5,803 nt of DNA from Gemmatimonadota bacterium. Lineage in GTDB: Bacteria > GCA-2686955. The translations under genes were made by a program, and so were the position numbers. This document shows positions 1 to 5,280 of this stretch, one piece after another (within the stretch, counting starts at the first letter, position 1; each line of letters begins with the position of its first letter). The stretch spans positions 1 through 5,803 of the forward strand of contig JALXCG010000466.1 in NCBI GenBank assembly GCA_026991065.1, read 5' to 3'. The notes below the pieces were generated by a model. It saw only the letters and a list, made by a program, of their open reading frames with translations, searched no databases and was not told the origin of the DNA.

Positions 1-2
1 AC

Positions 3-122
3 GGCAAGCTCACCGGTTACGCCAGCGGTCTGTGGCGCAAGGAGTGGCTGCTGGCGCGCGAGGGGATCGCGCTCGCCGGGGGTTCACGCCGGGAGCCGGC
101 CGCGGTCCATTCCGCGCTATGA
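3..122 (+). CDS. C-terminal fragment of an unrecognised protein (5' end outside window)
   Basis: Reading frame 3 is open from the window edge and stops at TGA 120-122, giving 39 residues that begin GKLTGYASGLWRKEWL and end AAVHSAL. This frame has a natural amino-acid mix (aromatics, Leu, Lys/Glu). The other two plus frames read as Arg/Ala/Gly-rich strings that run on past this point, so this frame is preferred. I do not recognise a family from so short a tail. The stop lies 99 bases before the acyl-CoA-binding protein start on the same strand, so the two could share a transcript, but repeated sequence lies between them. Function unknown; that the frame is coding is likely but not certain. Confidence 0.5.
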   Translation, partial: GKLTGYASGLWRKEWLLAREGIALAGGSRREPAAVHSAL

Positions 123-128
123 TTCAGC

Positions 129-159
129 GTGTCGGTTGGTGCCGGTTGTCGTGCCGGTT
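129..159 (+). repeat. Three close copies of GTG(T/C)CGGTT upstream of the acyl-CoA-binding protein gene
   Basis: GTGTCGGTT at 129-137, GTGCCGGTT at 139-147 and GTGCCGGTT at 151-159 are direct repeats with start-to-start spacings of 10 and 12 bases, about one helical turn each. The last copy ends 62 bases before the ATG at 222. The position and helical phasing suit a binding array for a regulator, but no such protein is identified and chance repetition in GC-rich DNA is possible. Confidence 0.35.
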
Positions 160-221
160 CGCGCGTCTCTTCCTGCCCCGGCCGACCTCCACCGCAACCT
201 CCCGCCACTTCGGAGCGCCTC

Positions 222-494
222 ATGTCCGACCTCAACTCCCGCTTCCAGGCCGCCGTGCAACTGGTGCGGACCGCCGAAGGGGATTTCCGCCCCTCCAATG
301 AAATGAAGCTGCGCTTCTACGCGCTCTACAAGCAGGCGACCGAGGGCGATGTCCACGGCAAGAAGCCGGGCGCCTTCGACTTTGTCGGCAAGGCCAAATG
401 GGAAGCCTGGAGCGCTCTCCGGGGCACCTCCGCCGAAGAGGCGATGCGCCAGTATGTGGCGGAAGTGGAGAAGCTGCGCGCCGAATTGGGGTAG
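222..494 (+). CDS. Acyl-CoA-binding protein (ACBP family)
   Basis: This encodes a 90-residue soluble cytoplasmic protein that binds medium- to long-chain acyl-CoA esters and acts as a carrier or buffer of the acyl-CoA pool. It is the usual length of a stand-alone ACBP and covers the whole four-helix domain. Signature segments are YALYKQATEGD (33-43), KPG (48-50), GKAKWEAW (56-63) and GTSAEEAM (68-75). Counting against bovine ACBP gives a constant offset of 5, and the ligand-contact residues Tyr28, Tyr31, Lys32, Lys54 and Tyr73 are present here as Tyr33, Tyr36, Lys37, Lys59 and Tyr78. There is no signal peptide. ATG 222 is chosen because GGAG at 212-215 lies 6 bases upstream and the domain begins right after it; the open frame runs further upstream, to 129, without plausible domain sequence. 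Such proteins are widespread in eukaryotes and patchy in bacteria. Family assignment is firm; the fatty-acid pathway it serves is not visible here. Confidence 0.96.
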   Translation: MSDLNSRFQAAVQLVRTAEGDFRPSNEMKLRFYALYKQATEGDVHGKKPGAFDFVGKAKWEAWSALRGTSAEEAMRQYVAEVEKLRAELG

Positions 495-510
495 CAAAGG
501 GCGGCATCCG

Positions 511-585
511 CCGTGGCACCGCTTCCGTTCGTCTCCACGCACACCGCGCCACGGTCGCTTTCTTGTCCGTTCTTGCTCTTTTTTT
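511..585 (+). terminator. Possible weak transcription terminator after the ACBP gene
   Basis: A perfect 7-bp inverted repeat, CCGTGGC (511-517) and GCCACGG (548-554), is followed by a T-rich stretch ending in seven Ts at 579-585. The loop is 30 bases and the T-run starts 24 bases after the stem, so it does not have the compact stem plus immediate U-tract of a classical intrinsic terminator. A 4-bp stem closer to the T-run (ACGG 551-554 with CCGT 567-570) is an alternative. It lies 17-91 bases past the ACBP stop, a sensible place for termination. Confidence 0.3.
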
Positions 586-655
586 GACCGCACCTCCGCC
601 GCGCTGCGTCCCGCTCCCGCTCTCTCCATCGGTGCAACCCGCCTTCCGATCACAC

Positions 656-720
656 AAGATCTCGCCGAAAGGGCCGGCCGCGGAGCGGAATTGGATTCGG
701 CTCCAGATTGGCCGGATCTT
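656..720 (+). other. Imperfect inverted repeat with potential multi-helix RNA structure
   Basis: AAGATC at 656-661 pairs with GATCTT at 715-720. The helix continues inward through a U·G pair (662/714), one C-C mismatch, GCC (664-666) with GGC (710-712), then G·U and A-U pairs to 668/708. Inside it, GGAGC (682-686) pairs with GCTCC (700-704) over a 13-base loop, and the palindrome GGCCGGCC occupies 672-679. It lies about 150-210 bases before the SUMF1-like start, so it could be a leader structure or a remnant of a small repeat. It does not match a riboswitch class that I recognise. Confidence 0.25.
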
Positions 721-794
721 ACCAAGCAGCGCAGGCGACTCACCCCGTGGACGCCCGATCTCCATCCAGCTATGGTTCAAAGGTCAGGGGTCCA

Positions 795-809
795 CCGGCG
801 AAGTGCCGG
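795..809 (+). promoter_or_regulatory. Small GC hairpin upstream of the SUMF1-like gene
   Basis: CCGGC (795-799) and GCCGG (805-809) form a 5-bp stem with a GAAGT loop, 58 bases before the ATG at 868. There is no T-run after it, so it is not an intrinsic terminator. It could be a leader element, or chance in GC-rich DNA. Confidence 0.2.
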
Positions 810-867
810 ACCACCAAGTATGACGTTATTTCGGCACCGCCTTTCTTATGTAGCCATGGAGAGAAGT

Positions 868-1839
868 ATGAATCACCCGTCGCGTTCCGGTCCTCCCGCC
901 CCCACGACACCCGGTCCCCTTGCTTTGCTGATCGCCATGCTGGGGAGTTCCATGCTCCTCCCGGCGCCGGCGTCCGGCGTTGAAATTCCGTGGTCCGGAC
1001 CGCAGGTCGCGCCGCAATCGCCCGCCGCCCGGCAAGCGGTCCCGGTTCGCCACGATTTGGCGGTTGGAGAGTATGAGTGGCTCACCCCGGAGATGGTCTA
1101 CATCTCTCCCGGCACATTCATGATGGGCTCTCCCCCCGAAGAACCATGGCATGACACCGATGAACTCCTGCACGAGGTAACGCTGACCCGGGGGTTCTAC
1201 CTCGGCAAATATGAAGTGACGCAGGCGGAGTGGGTCTCGGTGATGGGCTACAACCCGAGCAATTTTCCCGGCTGCGACGACTGTCCGGTAGAGGAGGTGA
1301 GTTGGATCGATGCCACGGAGTATTGCAATGAGTTGTCGCGACTGGAGGGGCTCGATCTGGCCTATGAGATTGACGGCGATAGTGTGACCTGGATTCCCGG
1401 CAGCATGGGGTATCGCTTGCCGACAGAGGCGGAGTGGGAATACGCCTACCGGGCCGGAACCTCGACGGCCTTCTACAATGGTGAGATCACCGAGGGCGGC
1501 TGTGAGGTGGATCCGAATCTGATCCAGATCGGCTGGTATTGCGGAAACAGCCCCGATGAGACCCAACCGGTGGGGCAGAAGATGCCCAACGATTGGGGCC
1601 TGTACGACATCGCCGGCAACGTCGGCGAATGGGTCTGGGACTGGTATGACTCCTTCTATCCCGGCGGACCGGTCATCGACCCGATCGGGCCCGACTCGTC
1701 GGTATTCGAGAGCCGGGTGGTGCGCGGCGGTTGCTGGACCTTCTGGTCCCTCAACTGCCGTGGCGCGGATCGCCGCTACCTCAAGCCCTGGAACGGCACA
1801 CATCACTGGGGAGTGCGCGTCGCCCGGACGGCGCAGTAG
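868..1839 (+). CDS. Exported SUMF1/FGE-sulfatase-domain protein (formylglycine-generating-enzyme-like)
   Basis: This encodes 323 residues. An export signal runs from 1 to about 37 (Pro-rich basic start, hydrophobic core around LALLIAMLGSSMLL, likely cleavage after PASG), so the protein acts outside the cytoplasm. A proline-rich linker leads to an FGE-sulfatase (SUMF1) domain at about 73-320. Motifs in order are PGTFMMGS (81-88), YEVTQAEW (115-122), CDDCPVEEVSW (136-146), YRLPTEAEWEY (182-192), GLYDIAGNVGEWVWDWY (244-260), RVVRGGCW (283-290) and GVRVAR (315-320). True FGE oxidises a sulfatase cysteine to formylglycine with two catalytic cysteines, 4 and 9 residues after RGG. Here the +9 position is Cys297 but +4 is Phe292, and an extra Cys289 sits at +1. 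Sulfatase activation is therefore doubtful, and no sulfatase is nearby. Other members use this fold for different reactions or for binding. ATG 868 is chosen for GGAG at 858-861, 6 bases upstream; ATG 856 has no such site. The gene converges on the protease gene. Confidence 0.92.
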   Translation: MNHPSRSGPPAPTTPGPLALLIAMLGSSMLLPAPASGVEIPWSGPQVAPQSPAARQAVPVRHDLAVGEYEWLTPEMVYISPGTFMMGSPPEEPWHDTDELLHEVTLTRGFYLGKYEVTQAEWVSVMGYNPSNFPGCDDCPVEEVSWIDATEYCNELSRLEGLDLAYEIDGDSVTWIPGSMGYRLPTEAEWEYAYRAGTSTAFYNGEITEGGCEVDPNLIQIGWYCGNSPDETQPVGQKMPNDWGLYDIAGNVGEWVWDWYDSFYPGGPVIDPIGPDSSVFESRVVRGGCWTFWSLNCRGADRRYLKPWNGTHHWGVRVARTAQ

Positions 1840-1878
1840 CAGAACGCGGGTGCCGCCGGCGGCGACGCCCGCTACTGC
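1833..1878. terminator. Inverted repeat spanning both convergent stop codons; possible bidirectional terminator
   Basis: GCAGTAGC (1833-1840) and GCTACTGC (1871-1878) are perfect 8-bp inverted arms. Each contains the TAG stop of one of the two converging genes, both preceded by a CAG (Gln) codon. Between them lies the 12-bp perfect palindrome GCCGCCGGCGGC (1852-1863), plus GGG (1848-1850) that can pair with CCC (1868-1870). The element is symmetric, so RNA from either strand could fold into a strong GC-rich stem. No T-run follows on either side, so termination would have to be hairpin-only or assisted. The stops are 32 bases apart, leaving little other room for a terminator. Confidence 0.45.
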
Positions 1879-3737
1879 ACCACCTCCGCCCGCATGTCGG
1901 AGGTCATCGCGTTCGCCGCGGCCTGGATCCAGAGTTGCATTCCGGCCGCCGCCGGAGGCACAAACTGCGCAAAACGCGCCTCTCCGGAATCATCGGCCAC
2001 TGCGCTGCCGGCCAGGATCGGCGCATCCAGCGCCAGAGTAACGTCCAGCGCCGGAACATAGGTGGAACCGGCGCCGCTGCGGCTGTAGATGAAATAGACC
2101 GTTGCGCCCGGCTCGGCGCGGGTCACGCTGAAGGTGGCCTCGGCGCCGGCGACCAGGTTCCGGACCCCCAGCACCATGCCGGGCGCCAACTCCAGCAGCG
2201 CATTGGTGGCCGCCGCCATATCGGGCAGCGGGCCGATGTGGCCCCCGCTCCCCTGCGGAGTCCCGGTGTCGATCAATAGCGAGCGCAGTTCGTTCGGCTC
2301 CAGCCGCCGGCCCAGATAGTGCTCCGCCATCCCCTGCAGCGACACCGCGCAAGCCGCAACCAGCGGGGTCGCGCTGCTGGTGCCGCTGAAGCCGGCAGTG
2401 TAGCTCTGGTTGGAGTCGCCGCCATGCAGGGCGTAGTCGCCGTAGCCCAGGGTGAATACACTTCCACCCCAGCCCTGCAGATTGATGCGCGAGCCGTAGG
2501 TGCTGAAATAGAGCTTGTTGTGGGCAGTGTCGGCGGAACCGGCGCCGACCAGAATCGCGCCGCTGTCGCCGCGCTCCATGTAGCTCGTGAAGGCACCCGA
2601 GTCCAGATCCTGGTTCCCGTTGCCGCCCGCGCCGACCACGACAATGCCGCTGTCGGTAGCGTTGCGGCAGAGGGTCCAGACCGCCGGATCGTACTCCGCC
2701 GGGCAGTAGCCGCCACCGCCGCCGATCGCCTGCATCTCCAGTTGCACCACATCGCCGGCCTCGACACTGGCGATGGCATTGGCGATCGCGGTCACCCGCC
2801 GATACCCCTCCTCCACACTCCACTCAGTGAAAAAGAGAATCTGTGCGTCGGGGACCAATCCGGTGCAGCCGTAGGCATTGTCCAGCGAAGCCAGTTCGCC
2901 GAGCGTGGCGCCACCGTGGTGCTGCCAGCCATAGCTGAAAATCGCCGGGTCGGGGGTCTGGCCCGGTTCGTTGCTGATGTCGCAGAGATCCTCGTGGCCG
3001 TCCACATACCAGTATTCGCAGTCGGCCAACTGAATGCCGCCGCCGCGAGCAGCCGGGTGCTGGGTCCAGGCGGCTTCCAGGTTCAGCCCGGGATCGGCTC
3101 CCCAATAGCCCTGCAACGCGGGGAAATAGGGCGGTGTCGCCGGAGCGATGTCTTCACAGGGGGGAGCGGGAGCAAATTGCTGAAAATGGACCCACTCGGT
3201 CAGGTCGCTGGCGTTGAGTTCGGCCGCCAATTGCTGCATCTCACTTGCCGGCGCGGTGACCAGCAGCATGCCGCCAAGATCGGGTTGGGCGTTGCCGCTG
3301 TGGTTGCGGGCCCGCTGCCGCAGGAACTCCAACCGCTCCGGGGGCAGTTGGAGCAGTTGGGAGAAGTGCGCCTGGTGCCGCCTGGCAAGCCGCTCGATAT
3401 CACTGAGGTCGGCGCCGGCCAGACTGCGCGTCCGGCCGCCGGTGAGGTCGGCCCGCACCCGAAGATCGTCGCGGAACTTGACCGCAAGACGGTGGGCGTA
3501 GCGTGGCACGGTCAGATTCAGCGGTTTCGGCAGCGGGCTCCGGGGAGCCACGGCCACGGGGGTGCCGGGAGTCACGGGCAGCGCGGGTGCCGCGGTTGGC
3601 GCGGCGACCGAGAGCGTGGTCCCAAGCAGCGTGGCCACCACGGCGGCACCGCCGCGGACCAGAGAATACGCAGTATCCAGAGATTCGCGGAGGCCATTGG
3701 GGAATTCGCGAGGGCGGGCGAGGGGTGGAATCAACAT
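1872..3737 (-). CDS. Exported subtilisin-family (S8) serine protease with C-terminal accessory module
   Basis: This encodes 621 residues. A long N-terminal leader with a hydrophobic core at about 29-46 and Ala-rich cleavage region suggests export. A Pro-rich stretch, then a charged segment at about 76-190, looks like an inhibitory prodomain. The catalytic domain spans about 210-515 and has all four expected residues: Asp239 (GIQLADC), His274 (HHGGATLGELAS), oxyanion Asn373 (VVGAGGNGN) and Ser454 (FSGTSSATP). It should hydrolyse peptide bonds outside the cytoplasm. The Asp motif reads D-C where D-[ST]-G is usual, and the His motif reads HGGAT rather than HGTHV. Cysteines at 194, 240, 252, 291, 345 and 357 could form disulfides. 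Residues about 520-621 form a separate beta-rich module with LVAGAEATFSV, PGATVYFIYS and GSTYVPALDV, a type seen at the C-terminus of secreted bacterial proteins. The start at 3737 is supported by GGAG (complement of 3744-3747), 6 bases upstream. Substrate unknown. Confidence 0.95.
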   Translation of the reverse strand: MLIPPLARPREFPNGLRESLDTAYSLVRGGAAVVATLLGTTLSVAAPTAAPALPVTPGTPVAVAPRSPLPKPLNLTVPRYAHRLAVKFRDDLRVRADLTGGRTRSLAGADLSDIERLARRHQAHFSQLLQLPPERLEFLRQRARNHSGNAQPDLGGMLLVTAPASEMQQLAAELNASDLTEWVHFQQFAPAPPCEDIAPATPPYFPALQGYWGADPGLNLEAAWTQHPAARGGGIQLADCEYWYVDGHEDLCDISNEPGQTPDPAIFSYGWQHHGGATLGELASLDNAYGCTGLVPDAQILFFTEWSVEEGYRRVTAIANAIASVEAGDVVQLEMQAIGGGGGYCPAEYDPAVWTLCRNATDSGIVVVGAGGNGNQDLDSGAFTSYMERGDSGAILVGAGSADTAHNKLYFSTYGSRINLQGWGGSVFTLGYGDYALHGGDSNQSYTAGFSGTSSATPLVAACAVSLQGMAEHYLGRRLEPNELRSLLIDTGTPQGSGGHIGPLPDMAAATNALLELAPGMVLGVRNLVAGAEATFSVTRAEPGATVYFIYSRSGAGSTYVPALDVTLALDAPILAGSAVADDSGEARFAQFVPPAAAGMQLWIQAAANAMTSDMRAEVVQ

Positions 3738-3947
3738 CGATCGCTCCAGATTCAGGCAGTGGGTCGGCCGGCCTCGCGGCCGGTCTCCCCAAGCGTAACC
3801 GGATCAAGGCGCCCGCGCGAGGAGTGCGGACAAGGACCAGAGGTGGAGCGAAACAGCGATGCTACTGCCGATAGCAAAGATCGTCGGCAAGTTTCTTGCT
3901 AGGGAGAGAAAGCCTATTTCGACTGGGCGCGCCCGCGTGTCGTCAGC
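3738..3947 (-). other. 210-base intergenic region before the protease gene
   Basis: This region separates the small exported protein gene from the protease gene on the same strand. It holds the protease ribosome binding site (3744-3747), the leader hairpin at 3768-3783, two interleaved 6-bp inverted repeats (TGCCGA 3866-3871 with TCGGCA 3884-3889; TAGCAA 3872-3877 with TTGCTA 3896-3901) and the 10-bp palindrome GGGCGCGCCC at 3925-3934 just past the upstream stop. The less GC-rich part around 3850-3920 is the likeliest place for a promoter, but no clear hexamer pair was found. No gene is visible here. Confidence 0.45.
3768..3783 (-). promoter_or_regulatory. GNRA-capped hairpin in the protease gene leader
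   Basis: On the minus strand CCGGCC, a GCGA loop and GGCCGG form a perfect 6-bp all-GC stem closed by a GNRA-type tetraloop, 30 bases before the protease start and 20 bases before its GGAG site. No U-run follows. If transcribed it would be a very stable leader hairpin that could affect mRNA stability or translation. Whether it lies inside the transcript is unknown, since I could not place the promoter. Confidence 0.35.
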
Positions 3948-4235
3948 TCATTTCGCCGGCGCGAGCCACGGCCGGAGCAGCCGCTCCCACGCCGCCCGCT
4001 GCTCCACTCTTGCGCTGCGGCGCCGGCCCAGGTCACCAATGTAAGCCGCCTCGCGGTATTGCGGATCGGGCAGCACTTCGGAGTCATCAACAAAGACCTC
4101 GAGAACATCGTCGGTGGCATTCCTCCCGCGCATGCCTCCGCCGGGCGGCGGGACCACGGTGCTGCTCGCGGCGCCTCCCACAATCACGCAGGTCGCCATG
4201 AGCAAGCTCCACAGCAGATGGTTACGGGGGTTCAT
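3948..4235 (-). CDS. Small exported protein of unknown function, translationally coupled to the upstream regulator gene
   Basis: This encodes 95 residues. The N-terminus MNPRNHLLWSLLMATCVIVG followed by GAASS is a typical export signal, with cleavage likely around residues 23-25. Cys16 is preceded by MAT, a poor lipobox, so a lipoprotein is possible but not favoured. The mature part of about 70 residues has a Pro/Gly stretch (29-34), an acidic segment (DDVLEVFVDDSEV, 42-54) and a basic, probably helical tail (RRRSARVEQRAAWERLLRPW, 71-90). No family is recognised. The start overlaps the stop of the upstream gene as ATGA (4235-4232), and a strong GGAGGAG site lies 5 bases upstream inside the final codons of that gene. 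This start is far better than the longer frame, which only shadows the regulator. The overlap implies co-expression. Function unknown. Confidence 0.8.
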   Translation of the reverse strand: MNPRNHLLWSLLMATCVIVGGAASSTVVPPPGGGMRGRNATDDVLEVFVDDSEVLPDPQYREAAYIGDLGRRRSARVEQRAAWERLLRPWLAPAK

Positions 4236-5266
4236 GAGATCTCCTCCAGGGCCGGGGGGGCGGCAAGTGGCGCGGCTGCGATAACGACTCCCAGCCACTC
4301 TTCGGCGTTCGGATCGGTGACGGCGGAAAAATACTCTTCGACAGCGCGGAGCAGTTGCTCGCGGATGTAGCGCAACCCCGCTTCGAGGTCGGCAAAGCGA
4401 ACGTAGAAAAGACGATTGACTCGGCGCTCCCGGCGGAAGGGCGAGGTCGCCTCGCAGGCGGCGTTGAGCAGCGTCATCCGTTCCTGCGCGCTGAGCATGC
4501 TGTTCAACTCCGGAGGAACAGTGGGGGCGGCGGCCACCAAAATGCCGATGGTGCTGGCGACACCGCTCTCGTCGGCCTCGGGACTCCTCCAACTGCGGAG
4601 ATCCCGGGTGATCTGGTCCGCGAGGTCGCGGCGAACCCCCTGCACCACCGCTTCGACGGCGGCCACCGGGTAGTGGCGCGTGGTGCAGCAGCGCTGCGAG
4701 CGCGGCAGCGGGCTGCCGGCCGATTCGGCCAGCTTCAGCAGAGCGGCGCGCTGGCGGTAACCTTCCAGCGCGTCCGTTGGGCGCAGGCGGGTGTAACCGG
4801 CGCGGGTGGTACCCGGCGCGGTCCGGAACCGCCCTTGGGAATCGCGCAGCAGCGCGCCGGCCTCTTCCAACTCGCGCGTCGCGCGGCGCACCTCGCGCGC
4901 CTCAAAGCCGTAACGCCAACCCGCCTGGCGAGAACGCGCCTGAATCTCGGCCGGGCTGCGTGGCTGATCGCGGCAGAAATCGCAGAGTTGGCCGAAAAAC
5001 TCGATCTTGGAGAAGAGCAGCTCTTCCGGTTGCGACTCCGCCTGCCGCGCCTCCCGCAGCCAATTGGAGATGGTCTTGCGGGAGACAGCGCAGAGCCGCG
5101 ACGCTTCAGCGATTGAAAGTTCCTTGCGGGCATCGATCTGCTTTCCCAGACGGCGTCGAAACTCCGCCAAAACCGATTCCACCGGGACGCCGAACTGCAC
5201 ACACATGTCGGCGACCGCTGAAAGATGGTGGGAGAGCGCTCCGGACGATGGTTGCAAAACTCTCAT
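4232..5266 (-). CDS. Putative helix-turn-helix transcriptional regulator with unrecognised C-terminal region
   Basis: This encodes 344 residues with no signal peptide, so it is cytoplasmic. Residues about 50-71 (LSIAEASRLCAVSRKTISNWL) form a clear helix-turn-helix: Ala-Glu-Ala turn-entry pattern, Ser-Arg-Lys-Thr recognition helix and Trp-Leu end. A second region at about 104-150, with AEIQARSRQAGW, a charged helix and ALLRDSQGRFRT, looks like a winged helix in which the wing follows LEEAGALL. The rest is helical and unfamiliar; it contains two similar hydrophobic Ala/Pro segments at about 241-253 and 326-340. The overall plan recalls proteobacterial regulators of the DUF6502 or DUF4423/TIGR02147 type, but I cannot confirm either. 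ATG 5266 is chosen because AAAAGGAG ends 6 bases upstream; a TTG eight codons earlier has no comparable site. The stop overlaps the start of the small exported protein gene, its likely operon partner. Targets unknown; the neighbouring exported genes are candidates. Confidence 0.8.
   Translation of the reverse strand: MRVLQPSSGALSHHLSAVADMCVQFGVPVESVLAEFRRRLGKQIDARKELSIAEASRLCAVSRKTISNWLREARQAESQPEELLFSKIEFFGQLCDFCRDQPRSPAEIQARSRQAGWRYGFEAREVRRATRELEEAGALLRDSQGRFRTAPGTTRAGYTRLRPTDALEGYRQRAALLKLAESAGSPLPRSQRCCTTRHYPVAAVEAVVQGVRRDLADQITRDLRSWRSPEADESGVASTIGILVAAAPTVPPELNSMLSAQERMTLLNAACEATSPFRRERRVNRLFYVRFADLEAGLRYIREQLLRAVEEYFSAVTDPNAEEWLGVVIAAAPLAAPPALEEIS
4241..4247 (-). promoter_or_regulatory. 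Strong ribosome binding site of the small exported protein gene
   Basis: GGAGGAG on the minus strand sits 5 bases before the ATG at 4235. It is made from the Glu-Glu codons near the end of the upstream coding region. It decides the start of the 95-residue protein and supports coupled translation across the ATGA overlap. Confidence 0.8.
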
Positions 5267-5272
5267 GGGCGA

Positions 5273-5280
5273 CTCCTTTT
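5273..5280 (-). promoter_or_regulatory. Ribosome binding site that sets the regulator start
   Basis: AAAAGGAG on the minus strand lies 6 bases before ATG 5266. It is placed too far inside the reading frame to serve the TTG at 5290, so it settles the choice in favour of the ATG. Confidence 0.8.

Larger units (their letters stand above)
495..867 (+). other. 373-base non-coding gap between the ACBP and SUMF1-like genes
   Basis: No convincing gene is visible on either strand. The frame of the downstream gene stays open across this gap, but its translation is Arg/Pro/Ser-rich and has no ribosome binding site or recognisable domain. The gap contains a 7-bp inverted repeat followed by a T-run (511-585), a 65-base potential multi-helix structure (656-720) and a small GC hairpin (795-809), listed separately. 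A promoter for the gene at 868 must lie here or further upstream, but I could not identify a -35/-10 pair that I would defend. Confidence 0.6.

Noticed and set aside
117-743. Long minus-strand open frame opposite the ACBP gene and gap
   Set aside because: Its translation is Arg/Ala/Gly-rich with no domain, and the opposite strand encodes a textbook ACBP. It is a GC-driven shadow.
349-867. Upstream extension of the SUMF1-like frame, including ATG 856
   Set aside because: The translation is low in hydrophobics and Arg/Pro/Ser-rich, overlaps the ACBP gene in another frame and has no ribosome binding site. A signal peptide starts cleanly at 868 behind GGAG.
826-1806. Long minus-strand open frame opposite the SUMF1-like gene
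   Set aside because: No domain or start signal; the plus strand carries continuous SUMF1-family motifs.
868-1839. Calling the SUMF1-family gene a true sulfatase-activating FGE
   Set aside because: One of the two catalytic cysteine positions is Phe, the protein is exported, and no sulfatase or CxPxR motif is found in the window.
2319-3902. 527-codon plus-strand open frame opposite the protease gene
   Set aside because: The minus strand has all four subtilisin catalytic motifs in order. The plus-strand reading is Gly/Ala/Arg-rich with no recognisable motif.
3925-3934. GGGCGCGCCC palindrome as terminator of the small exported protein gene
   Set aside because: The realistic stem is only about 3 bp around a CGCG loop and no U-run follows directly on the minus strand.
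4355-5116. Plus-strand open frame opposite the regulator gene
   Set aside because: It mirrors the regulator's codon structure; no ribosome binding site or domain.
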